DNA of 6,516 bases from Myxococcales bacterium (GTDB lineage: Bacteria; Myxococcota; Myxococcia; Myxococcales; Myxococcaceae). Made by a program: the position numbers and the translations under genes. This document shows, in pieces, positions 1-6,204 of the stretch. Numbering within the stretch: position 1 is the first letter of the stretch; every line of letters starts with the position of its first letter. The stretch covers positions 1-6,516 of the forward strand of contig PMBV01000134.1 in assembly GCA_003153055.1 (NCBI GenBank), in the 5' to 3' direction. Under the pieces are notes generated by a model. It worked only from the letters and a program-made list of their open reading frames with translations, was not told where the DNA came from and did not search any database.

Positions 1-540
1 ACCACACCCCGCCGCCACGCAGGCCACGCCCACCGTCGGGCAGGCCCACCCCGACTCCAACACGCACGTGGCACTACAGCCATCGCCTGGGGTGAGGTTG
101 TGATCGTCACACTCCTCGGGGCCGCCCAGCCGCCCGTCGCCACACACCGCGCTCACGACGCAGGGGGCGCCAGGCACCGGGCACGCGTGGTTGAGCTCGA
201 GGGTGCACGCGCTGCTGCAGCCGTCGCCGCTCACCGTGTTGCCGTCGTCGCAGCCCTCGGTGCCAGAGACCACGCCGTCGCCGCAGAAGCCCCCGCTGCC
301 TCCGCCACCGCCACCTGTATCGGCACTGCCGCCGCCCCCTCCGCCGCCACTGCCGCCGTCTTCGCCACTGTCGGGGCGCCCGTCGACGCACGAGCCCTCG
401 ATGCAGACACTGCCCGTCGGGCAGGCGGCATCGGGGCATGGCGTAGCGCCGCCGCATTGGCAACTGGCCATGGTAAGAAAGCCCAGGAAGGCGAGAGGCA
501 GTACCGCAGCGGGGGAAGTCACAGGGGAAGGATCACGCAC
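1..540 (-). CDS. Cys-rich repeat lipoprotein (DUF4215 / Myxococcus cysteine-rich repeat), 5' part only
   Basis: Reading the minus strand from GTG at 540-538 gives 180 residues with no stop, continuing past base 1, so the C-terminus is missing. Residues 12-26 are hydrophobic and end in MASC, a slightly atypical lipobox that would make Cys27 the lipidated residue. Residues 35-51 form a small Cys cluster (CPDAACPTGSVCIEGSC). A Gly/Ser-rich linker follows at 58-84. Two tandem repeats come next: 86-132 starts CGDGVVSGTEGCDDGN and 133-178 starts CGDGRLGGPEECDDHN; each has the GDGCS..C pattern and a later pair of Cys. A third repeat begins at the edge (CG). This is the signature of the DUF4215 family, common in myxobacterial surface proteins; its molecular role is not established. 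The start is uncertain: GTG at codon 7 or TTG eleven codons upstream are alternatives and no strong ribosome site decides. Export and lipidation are inferred. Confidence 0.85.
   Translation of the reverse strand, partial: MRDPSPVTSPAAVLPLAFLGFLTMASCQCGGATPCPDAACPTGSVCIEGSCVDGRPDSGEDGGSGGGGGGGSADTGGGGGGSGGFCGDGVVSGTEGCDDGNTVSGDGCSSACTLELNHACPVPGAPCVVSAVCGDGRLGGPEECDDHNLTPGDGCSATCVLESGWACPTVGVACVAAGCG
7..144 (-). repeat. DUF4215-type Cys-rich repeat unit 2 (46 residues)
   Basis: Encodes residues 133-178. It begins CGDGRLGGPEECDDHN and contains PGDGCSATC, then CPTVGVAC. Same Cys spacing as unit 1 apart from one residue in the tail. The bases 1-6 encode CG, the expected start of a third unit outside the window. 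Confidence 0.8.
145..285 (-). repeat. DUF4215-type Cys-rich repeat unit 1 (47 residues)
   Basis: Encodes residues 86-132 of the lipoprotein. It begins CGDGVVSGTEGCDDGN and contains SGDGCSSAC, with six Cys in all. It aligns without difficulty to the next unit over CGDG, CDD, GDGCS and the closing Cys pair. Confidence 0.8.
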
Positions 541-611
541 TGCTTCACGCGCTGCAAGTTCGTGCGTGCTCAAATGGGCGCGGTGGGCGCAGGGTGTGGT
601 ATCCGCCCACT
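541..611. promoter_or_regulatory. Divergent intergenic region between the lipoprotein and propeller-protein genes
   Basis: These 71 bp separate two divergent start codons and so should hold a promoter for each direction. I see no clear -35/-10 pair on either strand and no Shine-Dalgarno sequence at good spacing for either gene; an AGGGTG at 591-596 lies too far from the ATG at 612. The call rests on gene arrangement only. Confidence 0.4.
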
Positions 612-1670
612 ATGCGCTTTCTCGTCGCAGGCGTGGTGTTGGTGCTTCTCGCCATCGGGCTGTCCGAGTATTCCCGCCGCCACCCCACTCACTCCGACGC
701 TTCCTCACCTGCCGCCGCTCCCGTCCGCCCGGCGTTGCTCGACACCGCGCCGGCGCCGGCCGAGGCTCCCGCGCCCTCCGAGATGCTGGCGAAGCTCCTC
801 GAGGCCCCGGGCGACGCGACGGCTCAGTCTGGGTTTGCGCCGGTGGTGACGGGGAGATTCTCGGCCCGGGAGCTCAAGGGCGGCTTCAGCGCCGTGCTCT
901 TCGTGCTCGACGAGAAGGGCAGCTCGGCCATCGTCCGCGCGGCGGCGGGAGAAGGCGCCAAGGTGGTGGCGGCGCGCGCTCATCGCATCACGAGCCTCGA
1001 GGTCGATGGGAGCACCGTCTTCTTCGCCGAGGGGAGCACGGTGCTGTCGATGTCGGCCCGGGGCGAAGAAGCGCCCCTTGCGCGGGTGCACTTCAAGCGC
1101 GCGGTGGTGACGTCGCTCGCCCCAGTGGGAGACTCGGTCTTTCTCACCCTGATGCCCGCCGAGACGGATCTCCTCTCCGAGAAGCCCGTCGGCGCGGTGG
1201 TGAAGGTGGGCAGCGACGGAGAGCCCCAGCTCATCGCAGCCGAGCAGGTACGCCCGAGCAACGTGGTGGCCGACGGCAAAGATGTCTACTGGGTGAGCGG
1301 CGCTCCCTCGGCCCTGTGGCGGGCGCCGGTCGACGGCAGCTTCTCTTCCCGCGTGGCCGAGGAGGCCCAGGGGCCGCTCGCCCTCGACACCGACGGGGTC
1401 GTGTTCCGCGCCTCGGGCGGCGAGCTCAAGCGCATTGCCCGGGCCGGTGGGGCCCCCTCGCTGCTGGCTGGGGAGACGCCCGAGTCGTTCATCGTCTCCA
1501 GTGGTCTGGTGCGCTTCATCACCCGGAAGGCGCTCTTCGAGGTGGTGGGGGGGACGCCACCAACTGAGCTCTTCGCACCCCAGGGCACGCCGCGTGGGGT
1601 CGCGCTGGCTGGCACCACCCTGTACGTGCTGGTGAGCCAGGACTCGGGCTCGACGCTCTACGCCAAGTAG
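612..1670 (+). CDS. Membrane-anchored or secreted beta-propeller-like protein of unknown function
   Basis: The product is 352 residues from ATG at 612. Residues 3-18 are strongly hydrophobic (signal anchor or signal peptide), followed by SRRH and a Pro/Ala-rich linker at about 28-56. From about 80 onward the protein repeats short beta-strand units of the kind seen in bacterial beta-propellers: ITSLEVDGSTVFFAEGSTVL (126-145), VADGKDVYWVSG (219-230) with ALWRAPVDG, LALDTDGVVFRASGGELKRI, and ALAGTTLYVLVSQDSGSTLY at the end. The alternation 'residue display - sugar-like D-G turn - xVYW' resembles DUF5050/YncE-like propellers, but I recognise no catalytic residues and there is no cysteine. An in-frame GTG at 594 would add six residues ahead of the hydrophobic segment and looks less natural. 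The fold is inferred from the pattern; ligand and role are unknown. Its 3' end abuts that of the GGDEF gene. Confidence 0.85.
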   Translation: MRFLVAGVVLVLLAIGLSEYSRRHPTHSDASSPAAAPVRPALLDTAPAPAEAPAPSEMLAKLLEAPGDATAQSGFAPVVTGRFSARELKGGFSAVLFVLDEKGSSAIVRAAAGEGAKVVAARAHRITSLEVDGSTVFFAEGSTVLSMSARGEEAPLARVHFKRAVVTSLAPVGDSVFLTLMPAETDLLSEKPVGAVVKVGSDGEPQLIAAEQVRPSNVVADGKDVYWVSGAPSALWRAPVDGSFSSRVAEEAQGPLALDTDGVVFRASGGELKRIARAGGAPSLLAGETPESFIVSSGLVRFITRKALFEVVGGTPPTELFAPQGTPRGVALAGTTLYVLVSQDSGSTLYAK

Positions 1671-1676
1671 GCGGGC

Positions 1677-2495
1677 TCAGGCGGCCCTCACCACCTGATT
1701 TCGTCCCCTCTGTTTGGCTTGGTAGAGCGCGTCGTCGGCGCGAGCCAGGGCCGTCGTCACCAGCTCGTCGACGGGATGCTCGTCGGGCGCGACGGAGGCG
1801 AAGCCGATGCTGATGGTGAGCGGCGCGGCCAGGTCGGCGCGCGCGCAGCGGCTCTCCACGGTGGTGCGGAGCCGCTCGGCGACGAGCTGGGCTTCCTCGG
1901 GCTCTGACTCGGGGAGCACGATGAGGAACTCGTCGCCGCCGATGCGCCCGAAGAGGTCCGAGGCCCGCAGCTCCTTGGCGCAGGTCTCGGTGACGCAGCG
2001 GAGCACCTCGTCGCCCCGCTCGTGGCCCAGGGTGTCGTTGACACGCTTGAACCGGTCGATGTCGAACAGAAGGAGCGTCAGCCGTCGCCCAGTTCGCCGG
2101 GCACGCTGGGCCTCGTGCCGGGCCATCAACATCACGTGGCGGCGGTTCGAAATGTGCGTCAGCTCGTCGCGGGTGGCCTCTTCATAGAGCTCGGCCCTGG
2201 TTCGCTCGAGATCGACGAAGAGCTCGCGCACCCCGAGCATGCCCCACGCCATGAGAAGCGAGACGACGAGGGCGACGAGGAGGCCGGCCAGGGGTGGGCC
2301 GCGGCCCTGCGACAGGAGGAGGGTGTCGCCCAGGCGGCGGCCGATCATCATCACCAGCGCGAGGGAAATGGAGCCCCAGGCGAGGCGAAACCGGCCGGCC
2401 TTCCGCATGAGCCGCAGCGCTGTCAGGGCCGCCAGGAGCTGGGCGCCGATGGTCACCATCACCGCCGCGCCTGTCAGCAGACGCTCAAGTGACAT
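1677..2495 (-). CDS. Membrane-bound GGDEF diguanylate cyclase
   Basis: Makes the second messenger cyclic di-GMP from two GTP. Numbered from ATG at 2495-2493 (272 residues), there are three hydrophobic segments at about 7-28, 38-57 and 68-88. A helical linker follows (about 89-108, GVRELFVDLERTRAELYEEA), then a complete GGDEF domain: TRDELTHISNRR (108-119), metal/substrate motif DIDRFKRVND (145-154), GHERGDE (157-163), signature GGDEF (186-190) and the closing ADDALYQAKQRGRNQV (253-268). RASD at 177-180 lies exactly five residues before GGDEF, which is the RxxD inhibitory site for product feedback. All these residues favour an active, feedback-controlled enzyme. There is no periplasmic or cytoplasmic sensor domain beyond the membrane part. 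GTG at 2516 would add seven residues; neither start has a convincing ribosome site. It lies downstream of the small secreted-protein gene on the same strand. The regulated process is unknown. Confidence 0.93.
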   Translation of the reverse strand: MSLERLLTGAAVMVTIGAQLLAALTALRLMRKAGRFRLAWGSISLALVMMIGRRLGDTLLLSQGRGPPLAGLLVALVVSLLMAWGMLGVRELFVDLERTRAELYEEATRDELTHISNRRHVMLMARHEAQRARRTGRRLTLLLFDIDRFKRVNDTLGHERGDEVLRCVTETCAKELRASDLFGRIGGDEFLIVLPESEPEEAQLVAERLRTTVESRCARADLAAPLTISIGFASVAPDEHPVDELVTTALARADDALYQAKQRGRNQVVRAA

Positions 2496-2552
2496 CTGGA
2501 AGGCTCTGGCCTGCACGATACGATTGGAAGACAGCGCCTGGCATACCTCTCG

Positions 2553-2580
2553 AGCATAGGCCCTTGGTGGGCCGGCTCAA
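2553..2580 (-). promoter_or_regulatory. Candidate sigma-70-like promoter for the diguanylate cyclase gene
   Basis: On the minus strand TTGAGC (2580-2575) is followed after 16 bp by TATGCT (2558-2553), a fair match to TTGACA/TATAAT at acceptable spacing in otherwise very GC-rich DNA. It lies 58 bp ahead of the ATG and 37 bp ahead of the alternative GTG. If real, the cyclase need not depend on transcription of the upstream gene. Pattern match only. Confidence 0.35.
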
Positions 2581-2590
2581 GGACTTGAGC
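2575..2590. promoter_or_regulatory. Perfect 7-bp inverted repeat, possible operator or hairpin
   Basis: GCTCAAG (2575-2581) and CTTGAGC (2584-2590) are perfect inverted arms around the two bases GA. The left arm coincides with the -35-like TTGAGC of the candidate cyclase promoter. There is no T-run on either side, so it is a poor intrinsic terminator for the upstream gene; a protein-binding site is the more natural reading. The two-base loop also disfavours a stable RNA hairpin. Confidence 0.4.
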
Positions 2591-2605
2591 GGGGGCGCGT
2601 GGGAC

Positions 2606-3163
2606 TCACCTCTTCTTGGTGGGCTTGGGGGGCGCCGCGCGAAGGGTGACCGTGCAGTGCCGGAAGTTGCCGTCGATCATCGCGGCCACCAGCTGGCCCG
2701 AGGGGTGGAACCAGACCTTCTCGAGCTTCGAGTCCTCCCGCACTCCAGAGGCGTAGCAGCTCTGCTTCTTGTCGCCAGCCTGGAGCACGAAGCCGGGGCT
2801 CTCGCCGTCGGTGGCGAGCTCGTGGCTGACCTCGAGGCCACCGAACCTCATCGAAGGCGCGGGGAGGACGAGCAGTGACTTCCACCGGTAGGGGGCCTTG
2901 TTGGGATCCATGAAGCGGGCACACGACAGGCCGTTGGTGTCTTCCCGGTCCATGTCGTTGAGCACCTTGGGCCATGAGGGGGTGGCGTCGGACGCCACCG
3001 TGCAGAAATACAGCTCAACCAGGTCATTGCGGCCGTGCACCTCGTAGACGAGCCAGCTGCCGTCTTTTGACCACCCGTGGAACACTTCTGCGTCGGCTCC
3101 CAGGGAGGGCGCGGCCACCAGCGCGAGCAGGAGTGAGAGCTTGGTGAGGGAGACCTGTGTCAT
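2606..3163 (-). CDS. Small secreted protein of unknown function
   Basis: The product is 185 residues. The first 23-25 residues form a signal peptide (MTQVSLTKLS then LLLALVAAPSLGADA, with an AxA-like cleavage site), so the mature protein should be outside the cytoplasmic membrane. Two segments, FHGWSKDGSWLVYEV (28-42) and KVWFHPSGQLVAAM (149-162), resemble single blades of PD40/WD-like propellers (the 'SPDGxxLA' pattern), but only two are visible, so it is not a complete propeller. Four cysteines (54, 81, 136, 170) could form two disulfides. The C-terminus is Pro/Lys/Arg-rich (PPKPTKKR). I do not recognise a named family with confidence; a DUF2259-like secreted protein is possible. The start is well supported by AGAAGGG five bases upstream. 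It is followed 89-110 bp later by the diguanylate cyclase gene on the same strand and is divergent from the Hsp70 gene. Confidence 0.82.
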   Translation of the reverse strand: MTQVSLTKLSLLLALVAAPSLGADAEVFHGWSKDGSWLVYEVHGRNDLVELYFCTVASDATPSWPKVLNDMDREDTNGLSCARFMDPNKAPYRWKSLLVLPAPSMRFGGLEVSHELATDGESPGFVLQAGDKKQSCYASGVREDSKLEKVWFHPSGQLVAAMIDGNFRHCTVTLRAAPPKPTKKR

Positions 3164-3284
3164 GAGCGCCCTTCTAACCGGCCCAGGCCGCCTCGTCAGC
3201 TCGCCCTGGGGTCCAACGCACGATGTCGTGGGTCGAGATGTTTCGAGGTGCCCCGACTGCTGCTAGGACTCTCGACGCCCCTCC
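3164..3284. promoter_or_regulatory. Divergent promoter region with three dyad-like sequences
   Basis: The 121 bp between the secreted-protein and Hsp70 genes should carry both promoters. It contains CCCAGG (3182-3187) with CCTGGG (3205-3210) as inverted arms 17 bp apart; the dyad CACGA-TG-TCGTG (3219-3230); and two TCGA tetramers ten bp apart (3233 and 3243). On the plus strand TTCGAG (3242-3247), 16 bp, then TAGGAC (3264-3269) is a weak promoter-like pair that would start transcription close to the Hsp70 ATG. No CIRCE-type heat-shock operator is seen. All regulatory meaning is inferred. Confidence 0.4.
3169..3175 (-). promoter_or_regulatory. Ribosome binding site of the small secreted protein
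   Basis: On the minus strand AGAAGGG lies five bases before ATG at 3163-3161, which fixes that start. It is one of the two clear Shine-Dalgarno sequences in the window. Confidence 0.65.
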
Positions 3285-5096
3285 ATGGAACCTGTCATCG
3301 GCATCGACCTCGGCACCACCTATTCGGCCGTGGCCACCGTTCACGATGGCCAGCCGATTGTCATCTCCTCGCGCAGTGGTCTCAGGCTGACGCCGTCGGT
3401 GGTGGGCTTCACCGGGGCGGGTGAGCGAGTGGTGGGTGAGCGGGCGCTGGTGCTGGGCGACGACGCGCCTGATCGCGTGGCGCCGGCGACCAAGCGCTTC
3501 CTCGGCATGCGCTGGAGCCAGGAGCTGGCCAACTCGGCCAAGCAGGTCGTGCCCTATCCACTCCTGGCGGGCCCGACGAACGATGTGCGCATCAGGCTGG
3601 CCGGCCGGGTGGTGCCGTTGACGCAGCTGTCGGCGATGCTCCTGGGTGAGCTCAAGCTCGACGCCGAGGCCCACTTCGGGCGCCCGGTGTCGAAGTGTGT
3701 GTTGACGGTACCGGCCAACTTCGACGAAGGGCAGCGTCAGGCGACACGGGAGTCGGCGCGCATCGCCGGCCTCGACGTCATGCGCATGGTGAACGAGCCG
3801 ACGGCCGCGGCCATCGCCTACGGGTTGGTCAACCGGTTCAAAGGGCGAGGGCTGGTGTTCGACCTGGGCGGTGGCACCCTCGATGTGTCGGTGCTCGACG
3901 TGACCGACGGAGTGTTCGAGGTGAAGGCGACTGGCGGCGACTCCCGGCTGGGGGGCGACGACTTCGACGCGGCCATCGTGCGGTGGCTCTTGGCCCAGGT
4001 GCCCGAGGGTCAGCGCGAAGCCGTGTCGAAGAATCGCCTGTCGATGCAGCGCTTGCGGTACGCCGCGGAGCGAGCCAAGCGCGCGCTCACCGAGCAACCA
4101 GAGGCCTTCATCTCGGTGACCGACCTCGGGGCCCACGGCGAAGACGGCGAGGGGAAGGGCTGTTCGCTCGACACGGTGCTGACGCGGAGCTTCTTCGAGA
4201 CGCTCGTCGAGGCGTTGACGGCGAGGAGCCTCGAGGTGTGCCGCGCGGTGCTGGCCGACGCCAAGCTGGGGGCCGGCGACATCGAGGCAGTGATGCTGGT
4301 GGGGGGCATGACGAGGGTCCCGCTGGTGCGCAAGGTGGTGACGGACTTTTTCGGCCGGGCGCCGGTGAGCGGCCTCAACCCAGACGAGGCGGTGGCGCTG
4401 GGGGCTGCCGTGCACGCCACCGAGCTGGCCACTCAGGCTGGCCAGACGGTGCTCATCGACGTGGCCGCCCATTCGTTGTCGGTGGGGGTCCTCGGCGGCA
4501 CGGTGCGCAAGCTCATTCTCAGGAACACGACGGTGCCGGCGGTGGCGAAGGAGGTGTTCCTTCCCAGCCAAGCAGGGCAGACAGCGGCGCGACTGCCCAT
4601 CTACCAGGGCGAGAGCGACTGGGCCGACGAGTGTGTGAAGCTGGGTGAGCTGGTGCTGGGCAACCTCACCGTCGAGCGGCGGGCCGACGTGCCCATCGAG
4701 GTGACGTTCGAGCTGTCGAGCGAAGACATCGTGTCGGTGCGGGCGGTGGACACCACCACTGGCATGGCCGAGGCCACCCGCGTCGAATCGCGCACCACCT
4801 TGTCGACCCAGGAGGTCGAGAAGCTGTCGGCCGAGCAGGCCCAGTACGCCCAAGCCCAGTCGGAGAAGGATCGCCGCGCGTCGGCCCGGGCCTTCCAGCG
4901 AGTGCTGGAGAAGGCGGAGCGGCTGGTGCGGGTGCTGGAGAAGGGGGCGAAGGAGAACCCCAGCGCCGAGGCCGACGAGGTGGTGGGGAAGGCGAAGGCG
5001 CTCGTCGCCCAGGGCCGCGTGCTCCTCAAGCAAGATGACACGGCGCGCATGGCTGAGGTGAAGACCTCGCTCGAGCAACTCGTCGCGCTGAGCTGA
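3285..5096 (+). CDS. Hsp70 / DnaK-like chaperone paralogue
   Basis: ATP-driven protein chaperone of the cytoplasm, 603 residues against about 638 for E. coli DnaK. The nucleotide-binding domain (1-387) is intact: phosphate-1 loop [12 protein letters not shown] (5-16), Lys70, [11 protein letters not shown] (170-180) with Glu171, phosphate-2 loop [14 protein letters not shown] (191-204) with Asp193 and Thr198, and [15 protein letters not shown] (336-350). Allosteric Pro143 and Arg151 and the J-protein contact Arg167 match DnaK. The linker VLID (389-392) keeps the key Asp. The substrate domain (about 393-500) is divergent: DVTPLSLGIET of DnaK is [11 protein letters not shown] here, and the pocket residue Val436 of DnaK aligns with Ala435. 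A shortened helical lid (about 505-603) ends without the disordered DnaK tail. There is no GrpE or DnaJ gene beside it, so it is probably one of the specialised Hsp70 paralogues that myxobacteria carry rather than the housekeeping dnaK. The start is certain from the N-terminal motif although no Shine-Dalgarno sequence precedes it. Confidence 0.95.
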   Translation: MEPVIGIDLGTTYSAVATVHDGQPIVISSRSGLRLTPSVVGFTGAGERVVGERALVLGDDAPDRVAPATKRFLGMRWSQELANSAKQVVPYPLLAGPTNDVRIRLAGRVVPLTQLSAMLLGELKLDAEAHFGRPVSKCVLTVPANFDEGQRQATRESARIAGLDVMRMVNEPTAAAIAYGLVNRFKGRGLVFDLGGGTLDVSVLDVTDGVFEVKATGGDSRLGGDDFDAAIVRWLLAQVPEGQREAVSKNRLSMQRLRYAAERAKRALTEQPEAFISVTDLGAHGEDGEGKGCSLDTVLTRSFFETLVEALTARSLEVCRAVLADAKLGAGDIEAVMLVGGMTRVPLVRKVVTDFFGRAPVSGLNPDEAVALGAAVHATELATQAGQTVLIDVAAHSLSVGVLGGTVRKLILRNTTVPAVAKEVFLPSQAGQTAARLPIYQGESDWADECVKLGELVLGNLTVERRADVPIEVTFELSSEDIVSVRAVDTTTGMAEATRVESRTTLSTQEVEKLSAEQAQYAQAQSEKDRRASARAFQRVLEKAERLVRVLEKGAKENPSAEADEVVGKAKALVAQGRVLLKQDDTARMAEVKTSLEQLVALS

Positions 5097-5142
5097 GCTT
5101 CTTACTCCTAGTCGATGGTGAGATGAGCTACCGTTCGCGCGC

Positions 5143-5158
5143 CCCCGGAGAACCGGGG
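5143..5158 (+). other. GC-rich hairpin between the Hsp70 and protease genes
   Basis: CCCCGG (5143-5148) and CCGGGG (5153-5158) form a six-base-pair all-GC stem around the loop AGAA, in the 83-bp gap after the Hsp70 stop. No T-run follows, so it is not a classic intrinsic terminator; it could be a weak terminator, a processing site or a leader structure, ending 21 bases before the protease start. Confidence 0.4.
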
Positions 5159-5168
5159 TCAACGACCT

Positions 5169-5175
5169 GGGAGGG
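5169..5175 (+). promoter_or_regulatory. Ribosome binding site of the M43 protease
   Basis: GGGAGGG lies four bases before ATG at 5180. It decides this start over the in-frame ATG at 5123, which has no comparable site and would bury the signal peptide 19 residues inside the protein. Confidence 0.75.
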
Positions 5176-5179
5176 TCTC

Positions 5180-6076
5180 ATGAATCGAAAGATGTCACTG
5201 GCAGCGCTCGTTTCCGTGGTGATTGGCTGTGGTCAAAACGAAAGTCCGCTCATCGAACAGCCCGGCTACGTGCTGTCGGAGATCCAGCAGACCCCTGGCT
5301 TCGAGCGCTGCTCCACGACGGACCTGAGCGAGCAGGAGCGCGCCAGGGTCGACCAGGAGATCCAGCGTTTCCTCCAGGGCACGCAGAACGGTATCAAGCG
5401 CGAGGCGCTCACCGGCGGCGTCGTCAATGTCTATTTTCACGTCGTCAACAAGGGCACTGGTGTCGCCAACGGAGACATCACCCAGAAGATGATTACGGAC
5501 CAGATGAGCGTGCTCAACGCGGCCTACGCGAGCACCGGCTGGAGCTTCAACCTGCTCTCGGTGGACCGCACCACGAACGCCACCTGGTACGCCAACTGCT
5601 ATGGGAGCTCGGAGAGCGCGATGAAGACGGCGCTGAGGAAGGGCACCGCGCAGCATTTGAACCTCTATACGTGCAGCCCCTCGGGCGGCATCCTCGGCTA
5701 TGCGACCTTCCCCTCGAGCTACACGGCTCAGCCCAAGCTCGACGGCGTCGTCATTCTGTATTCGTCGCTGCCTGGCGGGACCGCGACCCCGTACAACCTG
5801 GGCGACACGGCGACCCACGAGGTCGGCCACTGGATGGGGCTGTACCATACGTTCCAGGGGGGCTGCACCGGCACGGGAGACTCGGTGTCTGACACGCCAG
5901 CCGAGAAGTCGGCGGCCTTCGGGTGCCCGGTGGGCCGCGACACCTGCACCACGGCGGGGGTGGATCCAATCACCAACTTCATGGATTACACCGATGACTC
6001 CTGCATGGACCGGTTCACGACTGGGCAGGACACGCGGATGGATGCGCAGTTCACGACGTATCGAGCGGGGAAGTAA
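5180..6076 (+). CDS. M43 family (pappalysin/cytophagalysin-like) zinc metalloprotease lipoprotein
   Basis: Secreted metallo-endopeptidase of 298 residues. [17 protein letters not shown] is a lipoprotein signal with lipobox VIGC, so Cys17 should be lipidated and the enzyme held on the outer face of a membrane. Residues about 18-78 look like a pro-segment, containing [12 protein letters not shown] with Cys44. The catalytic domain starts near 82 (VNVYFHVV). The zinc site is [11 protein letters not shown] (213-223): ligands His213, His217, His223 and catalytic Glu214. The downstream block [20 protein letters not shown] and [10 protein letters not shown] carries the Met-turn (Met268) and is characteristic of M43 enzymes. 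Six Cys in the catalytic domain (140, 165, 229, 249, 256, 275) can make three disulfides, leaving Cys44 unpaired. Length is typical for the single-domain members and no residue is missing. Substrate is unknown; nutrition, predation or envelope protein processing are possible. It may be co-transcribed with the Hsp70 gene. Confidence 0.95.
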   Translation: MNRKMSLAALVSVVIGCGQNESPLIEQPGYVLSEIQQTPGFERCSTTDLSEQERARVDQEIQRFLQGTQNGIKREALTGGVVNVYFHVVNKGTGVANGDITQKMITDQMSVLNAAYASTGWSFNLLSVDRTTNATWYANCYGSSESAMKTALRKGTAQHLNLYTCSPSGGILGYATFPSSYTAQPKLDGVVILYSSLPGGTATPYNLGDTATHEVGHWMGLYHTFQGGCTGTGDSVSDTPAEKSAAFGCPVGRDTCTTAGVDPITNFMDYTDDSCMDRFTTGQDTRMDAQFTTYRAGK

Positions 6077-6126
6077 GCCGACAAGGCGGTGTTGGGGATG
6101 GGGCGGGGATGCGGCGGCGACTGGGC

Positions 6127-6148
6127 GGTGAGACGCGCCTTCGTCACC
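6127..6148 (+). terminator. Weak hairpin after the protease gene, possible terminator
   Basis: GGTGA (6127-6131) pairs with TCACC (6144-6148), continued by CG/CG inside after a two-base bulge, 50 bases past the protease stop. There is no T-run, so at best a Rho-assisted or weak terminator. Confidence 0.2.
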
Positions 6149-6204
6149 TCACTCTGCAGTGCCGTGTATCGACCGATGGGCGGCGTCTTCATCTCATCCC
6201 CCCG

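Noticed and set aside
107..463. Arg-rich 118-codon minus-strand frame at the left edge
   Set aside because: It is the wrong frame of the Cys-rich lipoprotein, whose own frame shows a signal sequence and two family repeats.
191..1567. 458-codon plus-strand frame beginning with a Pro-rich stretch
   Set aside because: The first part is antisense to the Gly-rich linker and Cys repeats (GGC read as GCC/CCG), and the rest is an Arg/Gly-rich shadow of the propeller gene.
2485..2544. 19-codon leader frame (ATG at 2544, minus strand) overlapping the cyclase start
   Set aside because: The GAGAGG ahead of it is only one base from the ATG, too close to serve as a ribosome site, and short frames are expected by chance. 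Overlap with the cyclase ATG is suggestive only if the transcript starts right at 2544.
3695..4648. 317-codon plus-strand frame inside the Hsp70 gene
   Set aside because: Arg/Gly-rich shadow lying within a conserved coding sequence in another frame.
3174..5162. 662-codon open frame on the minus strand covering the whole Hsp70 gene
   Set aside because: Its translation is rich in His, Arg, Leu and Gln with no domain, and it is exactly antisense to a gene with unmistakable Hsp70 motifs. Long antisense frames are a by-product of G/C-ending codons.
5123..5179. Upstream ATG extending the protease by 19 residues
   Set aside because: It would bury the lipoprotein signal, while ATG 5180 has GGGAGGG at proper spacing.
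5195..5848. 217-codon minus-strand frame across the protease gene
   Set aside because: Antisense to the M43 coding sequence and without any recognisable motif.
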